A DNA stretch of 64,000 bases, from assembly GCF_018998565.1 (NCBI RefSeq), contig NZ_JAHNZO010000001.1, positions 201,774 through 265,773 of the forward strand, given 5' to 3'. The position numbers were made by a program, and so were the translations under genes. Shown in pieces: positions 44,821 to 53,056 of the stretch. Source of the stretch: Paenibacillus oleatilyticus. Its GTDB lineage: Bacteria; Bacillota; Bacilli; Paenibacillales; NBRC-103111. Each line of letters starts with the position of its first letter. Position 1 is the stretch's first letter. Below the pieces are notes generated by a model. The model worked only from the letters and a program-made list of their open reading frames with translations. It was not told the origin of the DNA and ran no database searches.

Positions 44821-46220
44821 AGTGGAAAGTCATTATCCAATTCCTGTTATCCATGTCAACGCTGGCGTTCCTGATTCTGATCGTCAATTATACGGTGCTG
44901 TATTTTCTGGCGGGGGGCCCTGCCTTCGAAAACGGAAGAACGGCCGCTTTCGCCGAGCGGTTTACGCACGACTTCGGGCAGCGCATTGCCTTGCAGGACG
45001 GGCACCCGTACGTCACCCCGGAAGGTCTGGAGGAATTGGACCGGCAGCGGGCCTGGATTCAAGTCTTGGATGAATCCGGCGCGGAAGCGTTCGCCTATCA
45101 TAAGCCGCCGCATGCCCTGACGCATTACTCGCCCAGCGAAATCGCCTTTTTTTATAAATATGCCGTCCAAGATTTTACCGTCTTTATCAGCCGCGTGGAA
45201 GATAACGGCTATCATTGGAGCTACATGATCGGCTTCCCGGTGGAAACGGTGGCGAAATATTTTTTGTACATCAGCCCGAAAAATGTGCAGACCTTTTTTC
45301 CGAACGGTCTCTACATACTCATCGGGGTGACGTTGGGCGGCACGCTGATCATCGGCTATTTGTTCGCCAGGAGACTGTCCAAACCGGTACGGACCGTCAT
45401 CGACGCGATTCGCGAGCTTGCGGACGGCCGTTATGAGCTTCGCCTTGCGCCGAAAGGAATCTATAAAGATGTGTACCGCAGCCTGCTTCACCTCTCCTCT
45501 ACCCTGTCGTCCCTTAAGCAGCACCGGGATCGCGTGGACCGCATGCGGGAGGAATGGATCGCCGGCTTGTCCCACGATTTGAAAACGCCGCTTTCCTCCA
45601 TCAAAGGCTACGGCGAAGTGCTTGCCGAGACAAACTACGACCTCAATCCCGACGAGCGGACCGGCTATGCGGCGACGATCGTGCGCAATGCCGCTTATAT
45701 GGAAGGATTGCTGGACGATTTGCGGCTGACGTCTCAGCTTAAGCACAATCTCCTGCCGATGGATAAGCGGGAAAGCGATGTCGTCCGGCTGCTGCAGGAA
45801 ACCGTCATTTTGCTGCTTAACAGCCCGGAGGGCGAGGACCGGACGATTGCGTTCGATGCGAATCCGCAGACGATCCTGTTGTCCCTTGACGCCAAGCTGC
45901 TGCAGCGCGCGTTCCTGAATCTTCTCTTCAACGCGCTCGTTCACAATCCTGCGGGGACGCAGGTGCAGGTTGCCGTCTCGGGCAATGAGAGCGGCGTGCG
46001 CGTGGTCATCGCCGACAACGGCGTAGGCATCTCCAAGGAGGATATGGCCAAGCTATTCGACCGGTATTACCGCGGCACGAATACGGCGGCAAGCCATCAA
46101 GGCTCGGGGCTCGGACTTGCAATCGCCCGGCAAATTATCGAAGCGCACGACGGAAAGGTCGAAGTGGAGAGCCGGCCTGGGCACGGTACGACGATCCTTG
46201 TTCATTTTCCGCAAACTTAA
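44817..46220 (+). CDS. Sensor histidine kinase of the lantibiotic-type immunity operon
   Basis: 467 residues, GTG start overlapping the regulator stop. TM1 (about 5-28), an extracellular domain of about 130 residues, TM2 (about 160-185), HAMP-like linker, HisKA (GLSHDLKTPLSSIKGYGE) and HATPase (NLLFNALVHNP, GSGLGLAIA). The size of the extracellular part is like NisK/SpaK-type peptide sensors rather than the loop-free BceS type. It probably senses an antimicrobial peptide or its membrane damage. Confidence 0.9.
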   Translation: MKWKVIIQFLLSMSTLAFLILIVNYTVLYFLAGGPAFENGRTAAFAERFTHDFGQRIALQDGHPYVTPEGLEELDRQRAWIQVLDESGAEAFAYHKPPHALTHYSPSEIAFFYKYAVQDFTVFISRVEDNGYHWSYMIGFPVETVAKYFLYISPKNVQTFFPNGLYILIGVTLGGTLIIGYLFARRLSKPVRTVIDAIRELADGRYELRLAPKGIYKDVYRSLLHLSSTLSSLKQHRDRVDRMREEWIAGLSHDLKTPLSSIKGYGEVLAETNYDLNPDERTGYAATIVRNAAYMEGLLDDLRLTSQLKHNLLPMDKRESDVVRLLQETVILLLNSPEGEDRTIAFDANPQTILLSLDAKLLQRAFLNLLFNALVHNPAGTQVQVAVSGNESGVRVVIADNGVGISKEDMAKLFDRYYRGTNTAASHQGSGLGLAIARQIIEAHDGKVEVESRPGHGTTILVHFPQT

Positions 46221-46233
46221 GGCGGATTTAAGG
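46217..46233 (+). promoter_or_regulatory. Direct repeats, likely response-regulator box
   Basis: TTAAGG at 46217-46222 and again at 46228-46233, 11 bases apart, so on the same face of the helix. They start inside the kinase stop region and precede the ABC genes. Confidence 0.5.
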
Positions 46234-46266
46234 TAAACTGAAGCGAAGCTTAAATTCCATACGATA

Positions 46267-46303
46267 CCATGCTCTTGTCGAACGAAAGGAGCATGGTTTT
46301 TTT
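46267..46303 (+). promoter_or_regulatory. Terminator-like hairpin overlapping the ribosome-binding site of the ABC gene
   Basis: CCATGCTC (46267-46274) is the exact complement of GAGCATGG (46289-46296), which is followed by T7 and at once by the ATG at 46304. The only ribosome-binding site, AAAGGAG (46285-46291), is partly inside the stem. So this could end transcription after the kinase gene, and if read through would also hide the site. Confidence 0.65.
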
Positions 46304-47215
46304 ATGAGCGAATTCATCTTGGAAACGAAACGGTTATCAAAACAATTCAAATCGTTCGCCGCGGTCAAAGGGGTCGACTTGCAGGTACGGCCCGGCGAAG
46401 TGTACGGCTTCCTCGGTCCGAACGGCGCAGGCAAAACGACGACGATCCGCATGCTGCTCGGACTGATTCGTCCGACGCAGGGCGAGGTTCGCGTCTTCGG
46501 GCAAGACTTGGCCCGGCACCGGCTCGATATTTTGCGCCGGGTCGGCTCGCTGGTCGAGTCTCCGTCCTATTACAGCAATCTGAGCGCCTATGACAATTTG
46601 GAGATCACCCGCAAGCTTCTAGGCGCAAGGAAATCCGACATCGACAAAGTGCTGGAAACGGTAAGGCTGTCCGAATGGCGCAACAAAAAAGTCAAGACGT
46701 TCTCCCTCGGCATGAAGCAGCGGCTCGGCATCGCGCAGGCGCTGCTGGGCAATCCGATGCTGCTCGTGCTCGACGAGCCGACCAACGGCCTGGACCCTGC
46801 CGGCATTCTCGAAATCCGCGAGCTGATCGCCCGCCTGCCGGAGGAACGCGGCTTGTCGGTGCTCGTCTCCAGCCATATTTTGAACGAAATCGAGCTGATT
46901 GCCAGCCGTGTCGGCATTATTTACAAGGGCGAGCTGCTGTTCCAAGGCTCGCTTCAGGAGCTGCGGGAGCAGAACAAAACGATGCTGCGCATCGATGCCG
47001 CTCCGCTCGTGGAGGCGGGCAATTTTCTGCTGGCCCGGGGCCATCAAGTGGAAAAGCGTCATAACAGCCTGTACGTGGACATGTCGGGAACGAGCGCTGC
47101 CCGTCTGAACCGCGAGCTGGTTACGGCCGGCTTCGACATCTCGCACGTTAGCGAAAATACACCGTCGCTGGAAGATATTTTCCTGACGATGACGAAGGGA
47201 GCGCAAAGCTTGTGA
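46304..47215 (+). CDS. ABC transporter ATP-binding protein (lantibiotic/bacitracin immunity, LanF/BcrA type)
   Basis: 303 residues. Walker A GPNGAGKTT, signature FSLGMKQRLGIAQALL, Walker B LLVLDEPTNGLDPAG, H-loop SSHILNE, then a C-terminal part of about 85 residues. This form is typical of BcrA/NisF/SpaF exporters that remove peptide antibiotics from the membrane. The stop overlaps the next start (GTGA), so subunits are coupled. Confidence 0.9.
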   Translation: MSEFILETKRLSKQFKSFAAVKGVDLQVRPGEVYGFLGPNGAGKTTTIRMLLGLIRPTQGEVRVFGQDLARHRLDILRRVGSLVESPSYYSNLSAYDNLEITRKLLGARKSDIDKVLETVRLSEWRNKKVKTFSLGMKQRLGIAQALLGNPMLLVLDEPTNGLDPAGILEIRELIARLPEERGLSVLVSSHILNEIELIASRVGIIYKGELLFQGSLQELREQNKTMLRIDAAPLVEAGNFLLARGHQVEKRHNSLYVDMSGTSAARLNRELVTAGFDISHVSENTPSLEDIFLTMTKGAQSL

Positions 47216-47943
47216 AGGCATGGAGCGTCATTGCGGCGGAACTGTACAAGCAGAAAAAAGGCGTCCTGTGGAAGCTCGCCTTCGGCGGTCCGGCCCTCGT
47301 ATCCGTACTGATTTTCCTGAATATGTCTCTGCGCTACGATTATTTGATGCAGCGGCATGCAGGGAAAACGTCGTGGGAAGCGATGCTGAACGAAGTGTTT
47401 TTTCTATGGGCCTTCTTCCTCCCGATCGGGGTTACGCTGCTGGCGGCTATCGTCCATTTCCGAGAATATAGCGAGAACGCCTGGAAGCACCTGCTGAGCC
47501 TGCCGGTGCGGCGGGGACACGTGTATGCGGCCAAGTGGCTTGTCATTGTGCTCGCGACCGTCTTATCGGTGCTGGCGCTTATGGCCGGCCTGCGGCTGGG
47601 CGGGCTCGTCATCGGCTTTCCCGAACCGTTCCCCTTCGGCCTTTATGGACAGTACGCGCTGTACCTGATCTTTTCGTCGCTCGGCATCGCCAGCGTGCAG
47701 CATTGGCTCAGCTCTCGCTTCCGCAATACGATTATTCCGGTCGCCGTCGGGGTGTCGGGCACCGTAGGCGCGATCTTCCTCGCCCAGTCGGAGTGGATGC
47801 GCTACATCCCGTATGCGGCCCCGCTGTTCACCATGCCGGGTCCGGATGGGGACGCCGGCGTCTCCATCGTGAGCGGGCTGCTCTTCGGAACTGCAGCGCT
47901 GCTGGCCGGCATGCTCGAATTCGGGAAAAGGGATATTTTGTAA
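47212..47943 (+). CDS. ABC permease, LanE-type immunity subunit
   Basis: 243 residues with six membrane helices, GTG start overlapping the ATPase stop. The block WKHLLSLPVRRGHVYAAKW is characteristic of the MutE/EpiE/SpaE permeases of lantibiotic immunity transporters and recurs in the next gene. The end FGKRDIL is also shared with it. Confidence 0.87.
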   Translation: MKAWSVIAAELYKQKKGVLWKLAFGGPALVSVLIFLNMSLRYDYLMQRHAGKTSWEAMLNEVFFLWAFFLPIGVTLLAAIVHFREYSENAWKHLLSLPVRRGHVYAAKWLVIVLATVLSVLALMAGLRLGGLVIGFPEPFPFGLYGQYALYLIFSSLGIASVQHWLSSRFRNTIIPVAVGVSGTVGAIFLAQSEWMRYIPYAAPLFTMPGPDGDAGVSIVSGLLFGTAALLAGMLEFGKRDIL

Positions 47944-47969
47944 CCGTACGCCAAGGAGGTACGCTGGAG

Positions 47970-48695
47970 ATGAAGTCGTTATTCGCCGCCGAATGGCTGA
48001 AATTAAAGCATTCGCGCATTTTGTGGATCGTTATTCTGATGCCGATCCTGTTAACCGCTCAAGGCGTCGGCAATTTTACCCGCTACACCGACGTATGGAC
48101 CCGGGACGATTGGACTGTCATTATCGAGCAGTGTCTCATTTTTTACCCGCCGATGCTGCTGCCGTTTTTTATCGCCATTGTCATCGCGCTTATGATCCGC
48201 ATCGAGCACAGCCATAACGGCTGGAAGCATCTGCTTGCGCTGCCGGTGCGACGCGGGCATATTTACGCGGCTAAGTTCGGCCTCGCGTTGCTGCTGGTCG
48301 TCCTGAATATCGCCGTCTTCGGCGCAAGCATCGTCGCCGCAGGCTTGGTCGCGGGGGCGAACGGCCCGATCCCGCTGGACCGGATCGCGCTGCCGCTTCT
48401 GCGCCTGATCCCGGCCGTGCTGCCAATTATGGCGATTCAATTCTGGCTCAGCCTGCGCTACCGCCATATCGGCATCCCGCTAGGCATCGGGATCGGGCTG
48501 GCGATCCCCTCGCTCCTTGTGGCCAATACGAAATATTGGATCGTCTATCCGTGGACCTATCCGACGATGGCCGCGCTCGCGAGCCAAAGCAGTACCTTCA
48601 GCAAAGGCCCGCTTCTGTACGGCGTGGTAGCCCTTGTCTTTCTTCTGATCACCGTTTTCGGCTTCACCGAGTTCAGACGGCGGGACATTCTGTGA
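47970..48695 (+). CDS. ABC permease, LanG-type immunity subunit
   Basis: 241 residues, six membrane helices, ATG with AAGGAGG upstream. WKHLLALPVRRGHIYAAKF and the end FRRRDIL match the preceding permease, so both derive from one ancestor by duplication. Together with the ATPase they complete a LanFEG-like complex that confers tolerance to antimicrobial peptides. No lantibiotic structural or modification gene is in the window. Confidence 0.87.
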   Translation: MKSLFAAEWLKLKHSRILWIVILMPILLTAQGVGNFTRYTDVWTRDDWTVIIEQCLIFYPPMLLPFFIAIVIALMIRIEHSHNGWKHLLALPVRRGHIYAAKFGLALLLVVLNIAVFGASIVAAGLVAGANGPIPLDRIALPLLRLIPAVLPIMAIQFWLSLRYRHIGIPLGIGIGLAIPSLLVANTKYWIVYPWTYPTMAALASQSSTFSKGPLLYGVVALVFLLITVFGFTEFRRRDIL

Positions 48696-48708
48696 ATCGT
48701 ATCATCTG

Positions 48709-48747
48709 CAAGCGAAGGCTTTCCGTTTTCGGGAACCTTCGCTTTTT
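48709..48747 (+). terminator. Rho-independent terminator
   Basis: AGCGAAGG pairs with CCTTCGCT and is followed by TTTT and further T-rich sequence; it closes the immunity operon. Confidence 0.8.
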
Positions 48748-48863
48748 ATTTTTCGCGAGATCATTATCATATCGGTGTGCCGTTTCTGTGATATAATTAA
48801 TGAACGTAGGTACATCCAAAAATGCTTATAATATACATTTATATACTGAAAGGAAATGAGCGA

Positions 48864-49244
48864 ATGAGCAAGAAAATAAACGGCGGCTGTAGCGTTCCCA
48901 ATTTTGAAGGCTGCCCTGTCGAGTTTACGCTGGATGTCATCGGAGGCAAATGGAAGGGTATCCTGCTCTACCATTTGATCAACGGAACGAAACGGTTCAA
49001 CGAGTTCCGCCGCATTTGCCCGGCCATTACTCAGCGGATGCTGACCCTGCAGCTTCGAGAGCTGGAAGAGGACGGCATCGTGCATCGCGAAGTATACCAG
49101 CAGGTTCCGCCTAAAGTGGAATATTCGCTCACCGAATTCGGCCGGACGCTGGAACCGATCATTCTGCAGATGAAGCAGTGGGGGGAAACGTACCGAGGCC
49201 GGATGAACGATACGGCCGAGGCCGTGGCTGCGAAGGAAGAATAG
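48864..49244 (+). CDS. HxlR-family transcriptional regulator
   Basis: 126 residues; ATG 48864 follows AAAGGAAATG. The HxlR winged helix is complete: [51 protein letters not shown] (given in parts) and [14 protein letters not shown]. Family members often sense aldehydes or quinones and control neighbouring oxidoreductases, but none is adjacent here. It has its own terminator. Confidence 0.9.
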   Translation: MSKKINGGCSVPNFEGCPVEFTLDVIGGKWKGILLYHLINGTKRFNEFRRICPAITQRMLTLQLRELEEDGIVHREVYQQVPPKVEYSLTEFGRTLEPIILQMKQWGETYRGRMNDTAEAVAAKEE

Positions 49245-49270
49245 CTGAGCGAAAATAAGCGGAGCACGAC

Positions 49271-49301
49271 GAAAGGCTGCCGGAATTATGGCAGCCTTTT
49301 T
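49271..49301 (+). terminator. Rho-independent terminator
   Basis: AAAGGCTGCC pairs with GGCAGCC followed by T5. Confidence 0.8.
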
Positions 49302-49383
49302 GACGATTGATCAGGATAGTTGTACCTGAGCTGAAACTTTCCTTAGTTGAAATTTTCTTGGTCGATGACAATTCATAGACGTA

Positions 49384-49720
49384 ATGGGTAGCTTGAAGTA
49401 TTTCCGATCTGCAGAAGAAATTGCAAAACAGATTCAGACGAAGATCATGCTTGCAACAGGAGTCTGGTCACGGGCTGGTATTTCTGAAAACAAGGTGTTG
49501 GCCAAGCAGGCCTGTGATAATTTTGCAAATAAGCATTCAGAAGGCATATTTGTGTTGCCGCAGGCTGAAGGATCTCGGCACCCATGGCCGCTGCCGATCA
49601 GCCAAATGTTTGGTGTAGGTAGGCGAATGACAAATCACTTTTTTGAGAATGGGCATCTATACGATCGGCGACCTTGCTCAAATCCCATTACCCAAATTCA
49701 AAACCGATTCTAGGAATCAT
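49384..49720 (+). pseudogene. Fragment of a Y-family DNA polymerase (UvrX-like), truncated and frameshifted
   Basis: The translated part (EEIAKQIQTKIMLATGVWSRAGISENKVLAKQACDNFANK, given as overlapping pieces, then GIFVLP, MFGVGRRMTNHF) matches the palm-to-finger region of UvrX/DinB-type polymerases. At a run of six T (49639-49644) the frame is lost; the continuation RMGIYTIGDLAQIPLPKFK is in the next frame. The N-terminal palm with its first catalytic acids and all of the C-terminal little finger are missing. AT-rich. Clearly a relic. Confidence 0.8.
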
Positions 49721-49749
49721 ATTCACACCTCGTCACAAATCCGAATGGA

Positions 49750-49920
49750 TCAATCATATAAGTCGATTCCCTTGCCGATCATAAGAATATTGAATGATCC
49801 TCCCATCATGGTACCATACATTAACTGACCGGCGGCAGTGTTATAATGAAACTCCGGTCTTCCAGTTGCATCTTGCATCGCTGTACGATGGCCTGCGCTA
49901 TCATAGTACCGCAAATAAGC
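49750..49920 (-). pseudogene. Relic of an Rhs/YD-repeat protein
   Basis: On the minus strand a 55-codon stretch between two stops reads AYLRYYDSAGHRTAMQDATG followed by RPEFHYNTAAGQLMYG. This has the YD-repeat rhythm (YDxxG...DxxG...YN) of Rhs/wall-associated polymorphic toxin carriers. No start codon or further repeats are intact, so it is a remnant, probably the end of the repeat region of a lost gene. Confidence 0.6.
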
Positions 49921-50073
49921 CTAAATCCCGACAAACATTAATAGAACTTAGGCTAGTTCTGATCCTTATTTTACCATATTCGTTAGTGGTAGTGTTGGAC
50001 ATCTATACAAATTTCATGATTTGTGAAGGAATAAAAAATAGGAATCCGCCAATTGGATCCCTCATTATAAATA

Positions 50074-50460
50074 TTATTTTATCGATTTCAACATTATGGA
50101 TTCTGTCGAACCGTTATTCCAATTTACTTTAACTTGAATTTCTTCTTCTTTAGAAGGTTTTGCAAAACCAGTTCCCGGGGTTCTATCTACAATGGTTTTA
50201 TTGTTTGGCAGCATGATTCCGGATGCTTCTCCCTTTCCTATACTTGATGTATAGGAGTAACTTACAGGACCTGAAAAATTAGAATCCGAACCTTTGTATG
50301 AAAGTTTAAATACTGTTTCTGTTGAACTTTGTGTCTTATGATAATCAAATTCTGCAGCCCAATTTTCTCCTTCCCCTTTATACTTCATAGCAGCATTATC
50401 AGTACAACCAATAGTAAATATCACCAAAACGAAAACAATTAAAATTAATGCATTTCTCAC
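50074..50460 (-). CDS. Putative lipoprotein of unknown function
   Basis: 128 residues from GTG 50460, which has GGAGG eight bases upstream; the GTG at 50469 overlaps that site. A strong N-terminal hydrophobic run ends in the lipobox FTIGC, so it should be lipid-anchored on the outer membrane face. The rest is polar and beta-rich (GPVSYSYTSS, VKVNWNNGSTES). I recognise no family. AT-rich, as is the whole island. Confidence 0.65.
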   Translation of the reverse strand: MRNALILIVFVLVIFTIGCTDNAAMKYKGEGENWAAEFDYHKTQSSTETVFKLSYKGSDSNFSGPVSYSYTSSIGKGEASGIMLPNNKTIVDRTPGTGFAKPSKEEEIQVKVNWNNGSTESIMLKSIK

Positions 50461-50558
50461 ATAATGCACCTCCAGTGGTTAGCGAATTATCCCTTTTATT
50501 ATATATAAAAATAATAAGTATGAGATTAATAATCTCATACCTTATTATTTCATTATTT

Positions 50559-51308
50559 TTAATTATAATTGTTTGACAACGTCAGTTCCCAGCTAGAAGT
50601 GCCCCTATAAAGTTTTACTTCGGTATATACTCCTACCAACGTATATGATTGGGAAGTCCTCACAGGAACCCAGTTAGAATTTATACCATAATCAAATTTG
50701 TTATTTAACAACTCATAGTTGTAATGTTCTTCTTTCTGGTCCGCATGAGAACGGTCCTTTGTTGTACCCGTTTGTCCAATTCTAACCAATCTATTGTCCA
50801 AAGAAATTTTAGAGTCACCTACAGTCCAGCCACCTTTTACCTCTGTAAGGGAGATATATTCTAATCCTCCGCTAACTGTAATATTCCAATAGATAGTTGA
50901 GAACGCATTAACAGCATAACTGGAGTCCCAAGCATTTTTCGGTTTTTCACCCGAACCTCCGGCAGCGTAGGGCGTTGCAAATGCTGTTGTAACATAACGT
51001 TTAACCGTACTATTGGATGTTTTATCTTCTTTAACTTCTAGAAGTTGGGTAGTACTTAATGATTCTAGATCCACAACCTCATTTGTTTGATTATTTTTCA
51101 ATTCTACCTTAGGTAATGCGACCTTCTCATCGGAAATTCTATTTTTGGCCTTCTGATATAAAGTATCTAGATCCTTTATTTCGGATTTACTAAAAGTAAC
51201 CTTAAATCCTGCATCCGGTTTAATAGATTCAGGAGATTGAGCAGAAGCTAGACCAGCAGTAGTTAGTAACAATAGAGAGGAAAGTACAATTGAGGCAATT
51301 TTTTTCAT
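50559..51308 (-). CDS. Secreted protein of unknown function
   Basis: 249 residues; ATG 51308 follows GGAG. Residues 1-23 form a standard signal peptide (IVLSSLLLLTTAGLASA). A charged helical stretch (about 35-75) leads to a domain rich in aromatic, Gly, Ser and Thr residues, probably beta sandwich. There is no cysteine pattern, catalytic motif or anchor. It shares strand and composition with the lipoprotein gene 90 bases downstream, so they may form one accessory transcript. I do not know the family. Confidence 0.65.
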   Translation of the reverse strand: MKKIASIVLSSLLLLTTAGLASAQSPESIKPDAGFKVTFSKSEIKDLDTLYQKAKNRISDEKVALPKVELKNNQTNEVVDLESLSTTQLLEVKEDKTSNSTVKRYVTTAFATPYAAGGSGEKPKNAWDSSYAVNAFSTIYWNITVSGGLEYISLTEVKGGWTVGDSKISLDNRLVRIGQTGTTKDRSHADQKEEHYNYELLNNKFDYGINSNWVPVRTSQSYTLVGVYTEVKLYRGTSSWELTLSNNYN

Positions 51309-51623
51309 TTTTTCTCCTACTTTCACGAGTTTTTTTGGAAGTCGGCCAACTTCTATAGTAAATCTTAACATAAAAATGATAATATATCCATTACATTTTA
51401 ATTTTTATTATTATTTATAATATTGTATTATTTAGTAATATATGAATAATATTACCATTGTTAAATGAATTTTAATAATATCGTGTCTTTCTGTCCGAAG
51501 CCCGACAAATATATTACGCTATCAAGAACGAACGCGATAAATGCTAAGTCGAAAATGGATAGAGATTCAGATCAATTTCTGAAACTCTATCCATTCTCAT
51601 TTCGTCAGTTGACTCCCTTTTTA
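51309..51623. other. AT-rich intergenic region
   Basis: It contains the AT-rich upstream region of the secreted-protein gene and a hairpin at 51553-51595 (AATGGATAGAG / CTCTATCCATT with an inner TTCAG/CTGAA). No gene is seen; the hairpin may end the HTH-GHKL gene coming from the right. Confidence 0.5.
51553..51595. terminator. Hairpin, likely terminator of the HTH-GHKL gene
   Basis: An 11-bp perfect stem with a weak T-rich tail on the minus strand. Confidence 0.5.
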
Positions 51624-52760
51624 TTATTGCGCAGGACCATGAACCATGACCGCTAAGCCGGGGTAAGCGGCGGCAAGCTCGGATGCCCGCTCCTCGATCC
51701 GCTTCCGCTCAAAGCCCGCCCCGAACAGCTCGCGATTCGGCCGGAACGTGACGCTCGTGCCTGTCGCCTCCGTCAAGCCGACCGTCAGCAACTCCGTCTG
51801 CGGGATGCCCTGCATGTAGTCTTGACGGTGCACCTTCCCTTCGCGCTTGATTTCAACCGACAACGATTCGGAAAGCGCATTGACCACCGCAATGCTGATC
51901 CCTTTCTCCGCACCGGGCGAAACGAACGGCGCATTTCCGCTCGACTCGGCAATATCCGTCAGAACGCTCTGCACGTTCGAAAGGTTCGAAGAAGGCAGGG
52001 GGCGTACCGGAATTCCCCGGCCGTTGTCCGCTACGGTCACTGTGTAGTCGTCATGCACAAAAATATGGACTTCGCTGCAATAGCCGGCCCGATGCTCCAG
52101 CACGCTGTTTTCCAAAACGGCCCATAACAAAATGTGCGTATCGTAGCCCCCTTGCTCCCGTCCCAAGTAAGCGCCCGCATCGCTTCGAACCTCCGTCATA
52201 TCCATGTAATCGCTCGTGTCGATCAGATCCGTGAGCGCGGCCAGCAGCAGCAGCAAGGGCAGCATCCGATGGGCGGGAAGCGTATATCCTCCTCCCGGCT
52301 CTTGAACGAGTAGATCGGCCCCAAGCAAAGCTTTCAGATGATGATAGAGCTGTCCGGTCGTCCCCATATTTAGCCGTTCCACCAATGCGGCCCCGGATAA
52401 CGGTTCGTTCACAACGGCCCGCAAAATATCCAGCCGCTGCTTATGTCCGAGCGCAGACAACACTTTAGACGCTTTGTCCGTATTCAGACGGAGCAGTTCA
52501 TCCATCCGCCGCTCTTGCGGTGTCCAGTGGAAGGCACGCCCCCTTCCTTCATAGTGGCCGGAATAATAAACCGTCCCTTCCCCGGATTCGCCTGTATCGG
52601 TTGCTGAACCGACCAAGCCTCCTGAAATCCGCCCGGAAGCCGTTCCGGGTGCCGGAATCGCCTTGGACGGCTGCTCCACCAAACAGCGCCGAACCAGCCT
52701 TTCTAGCTCCGACATGCGGACGGCCAGCTTATCGATTTCCTGAAGAGCATCTCGTTTCAT
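51624..52760 (-). CDS. Winged-helix (ArsR-like) regulator fused to a GyrB-type GHKL ATPase domain
   Basis: 378 residues. A short N-terminal coiled-coil helix (1-30) and a flexible linker precede an ArsR-like winged helix at about 85-165 (VLSALGHKQRLDILRAV, LSGAALVERL, TGQLYHHLKAL). Residues about 205-375 resemble the nucleotide-binding fold of gyrase B, Hsp90, MutL and kinases: an N-box-like ENSVLEHRAG and DNGRGIPV as in GyrB, then GAEKGISIAVVNALSES. No kinase His or phosphorelay part is present. I infer a transcription factor that reads ATP/ADP or uses ATP hydrolysis. It has a strong promoter with a palindrome over the start site, suggesting autoregulation. Confidence 0.8.
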   Translation of the reverse strand: MKRDALQEIDKLAVRMSELERLVRRCLVEQPSKAIPAPGTASGRISGGLVGSATDTGESGEGTVYYSGHYEGRGRAFHWTPQERRMDELLRLNTDKASKVLSALGHKQRLDILRAVVNEPLSGAALVERLNMGTTGQLYHHLKALLGADLLVQEPGGGYTLPAHRMLPLLLLLAALTDLIDTSDYMDMTEVRSDAGAYLGREQGGYDTHILLWAVLENSVLEHRAGYCSEVHIFVHDDYTVTVADNGRGIPVRPLPSSNLSNVQSVLTDIAESSGNAPFVSPGAEKGISIAVVNALSESLSVEIKREGKVHRQDYMQGIPQTELLTVGLTEATGTSVTFRPNRELFGAGFERKRIEERASELAAAYPGLAVMVHGPAQ

Positions 52761-52783
52761 GGACTCACCTTCATTTTATAATT

Positions 52784-52799
52784 TTACGTAATTACGTAA
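52784..52799. promoter_or_regulatory. Perfect palindromic operator of the HTH-GHKL gene
   Basis: TTACGTAATTACGTAA is a 16-bp perfect palindrome placed just after the -10 box, over the expected transcription start. Confidence 0.7.
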
Positions 52800-52803
52800 T
52801 TGC

Positions 52804-52832
52804 ATTATATCAATGAAGGAAGATCGTGTAAA
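52804..52832 (-). promoter_or_regulatory. Promoter of the HTH-GHKL gene
   Basis: On the minus strand TTTACA (52827-52832), a 17-base spacer and TATAAT (52804-52809). Confidence 0.8.
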
Positions 52833-53056
52833 TGCCTTTTTAAATAATGGTTATGTTAAACTCAACTGTTGATATTTGCAGAGCGAGGAGTACGAAAACA
52901 CAACGTCGAATAAAAGAATGTGTTAGTCTCCTCATGCCTGTTTTCTGTCAAAGATACGAATGTAACTCTTTGACAAATGGCTTACTGGTGAACCATCGGG
53001 CACAATACGAAAACAAAATGTCTGCTGATCGCAAAATTGAAGAGGAATGTTTCTTG

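Noticed and set aside
49794..50132. 112-codon hydrophobic plus-strand frame
   Set aside because: It overlaps the Rhs relic and the lipoprotein gene, has no ribosome site, and looks like chance hydrophobicity in AT-rich DNA.
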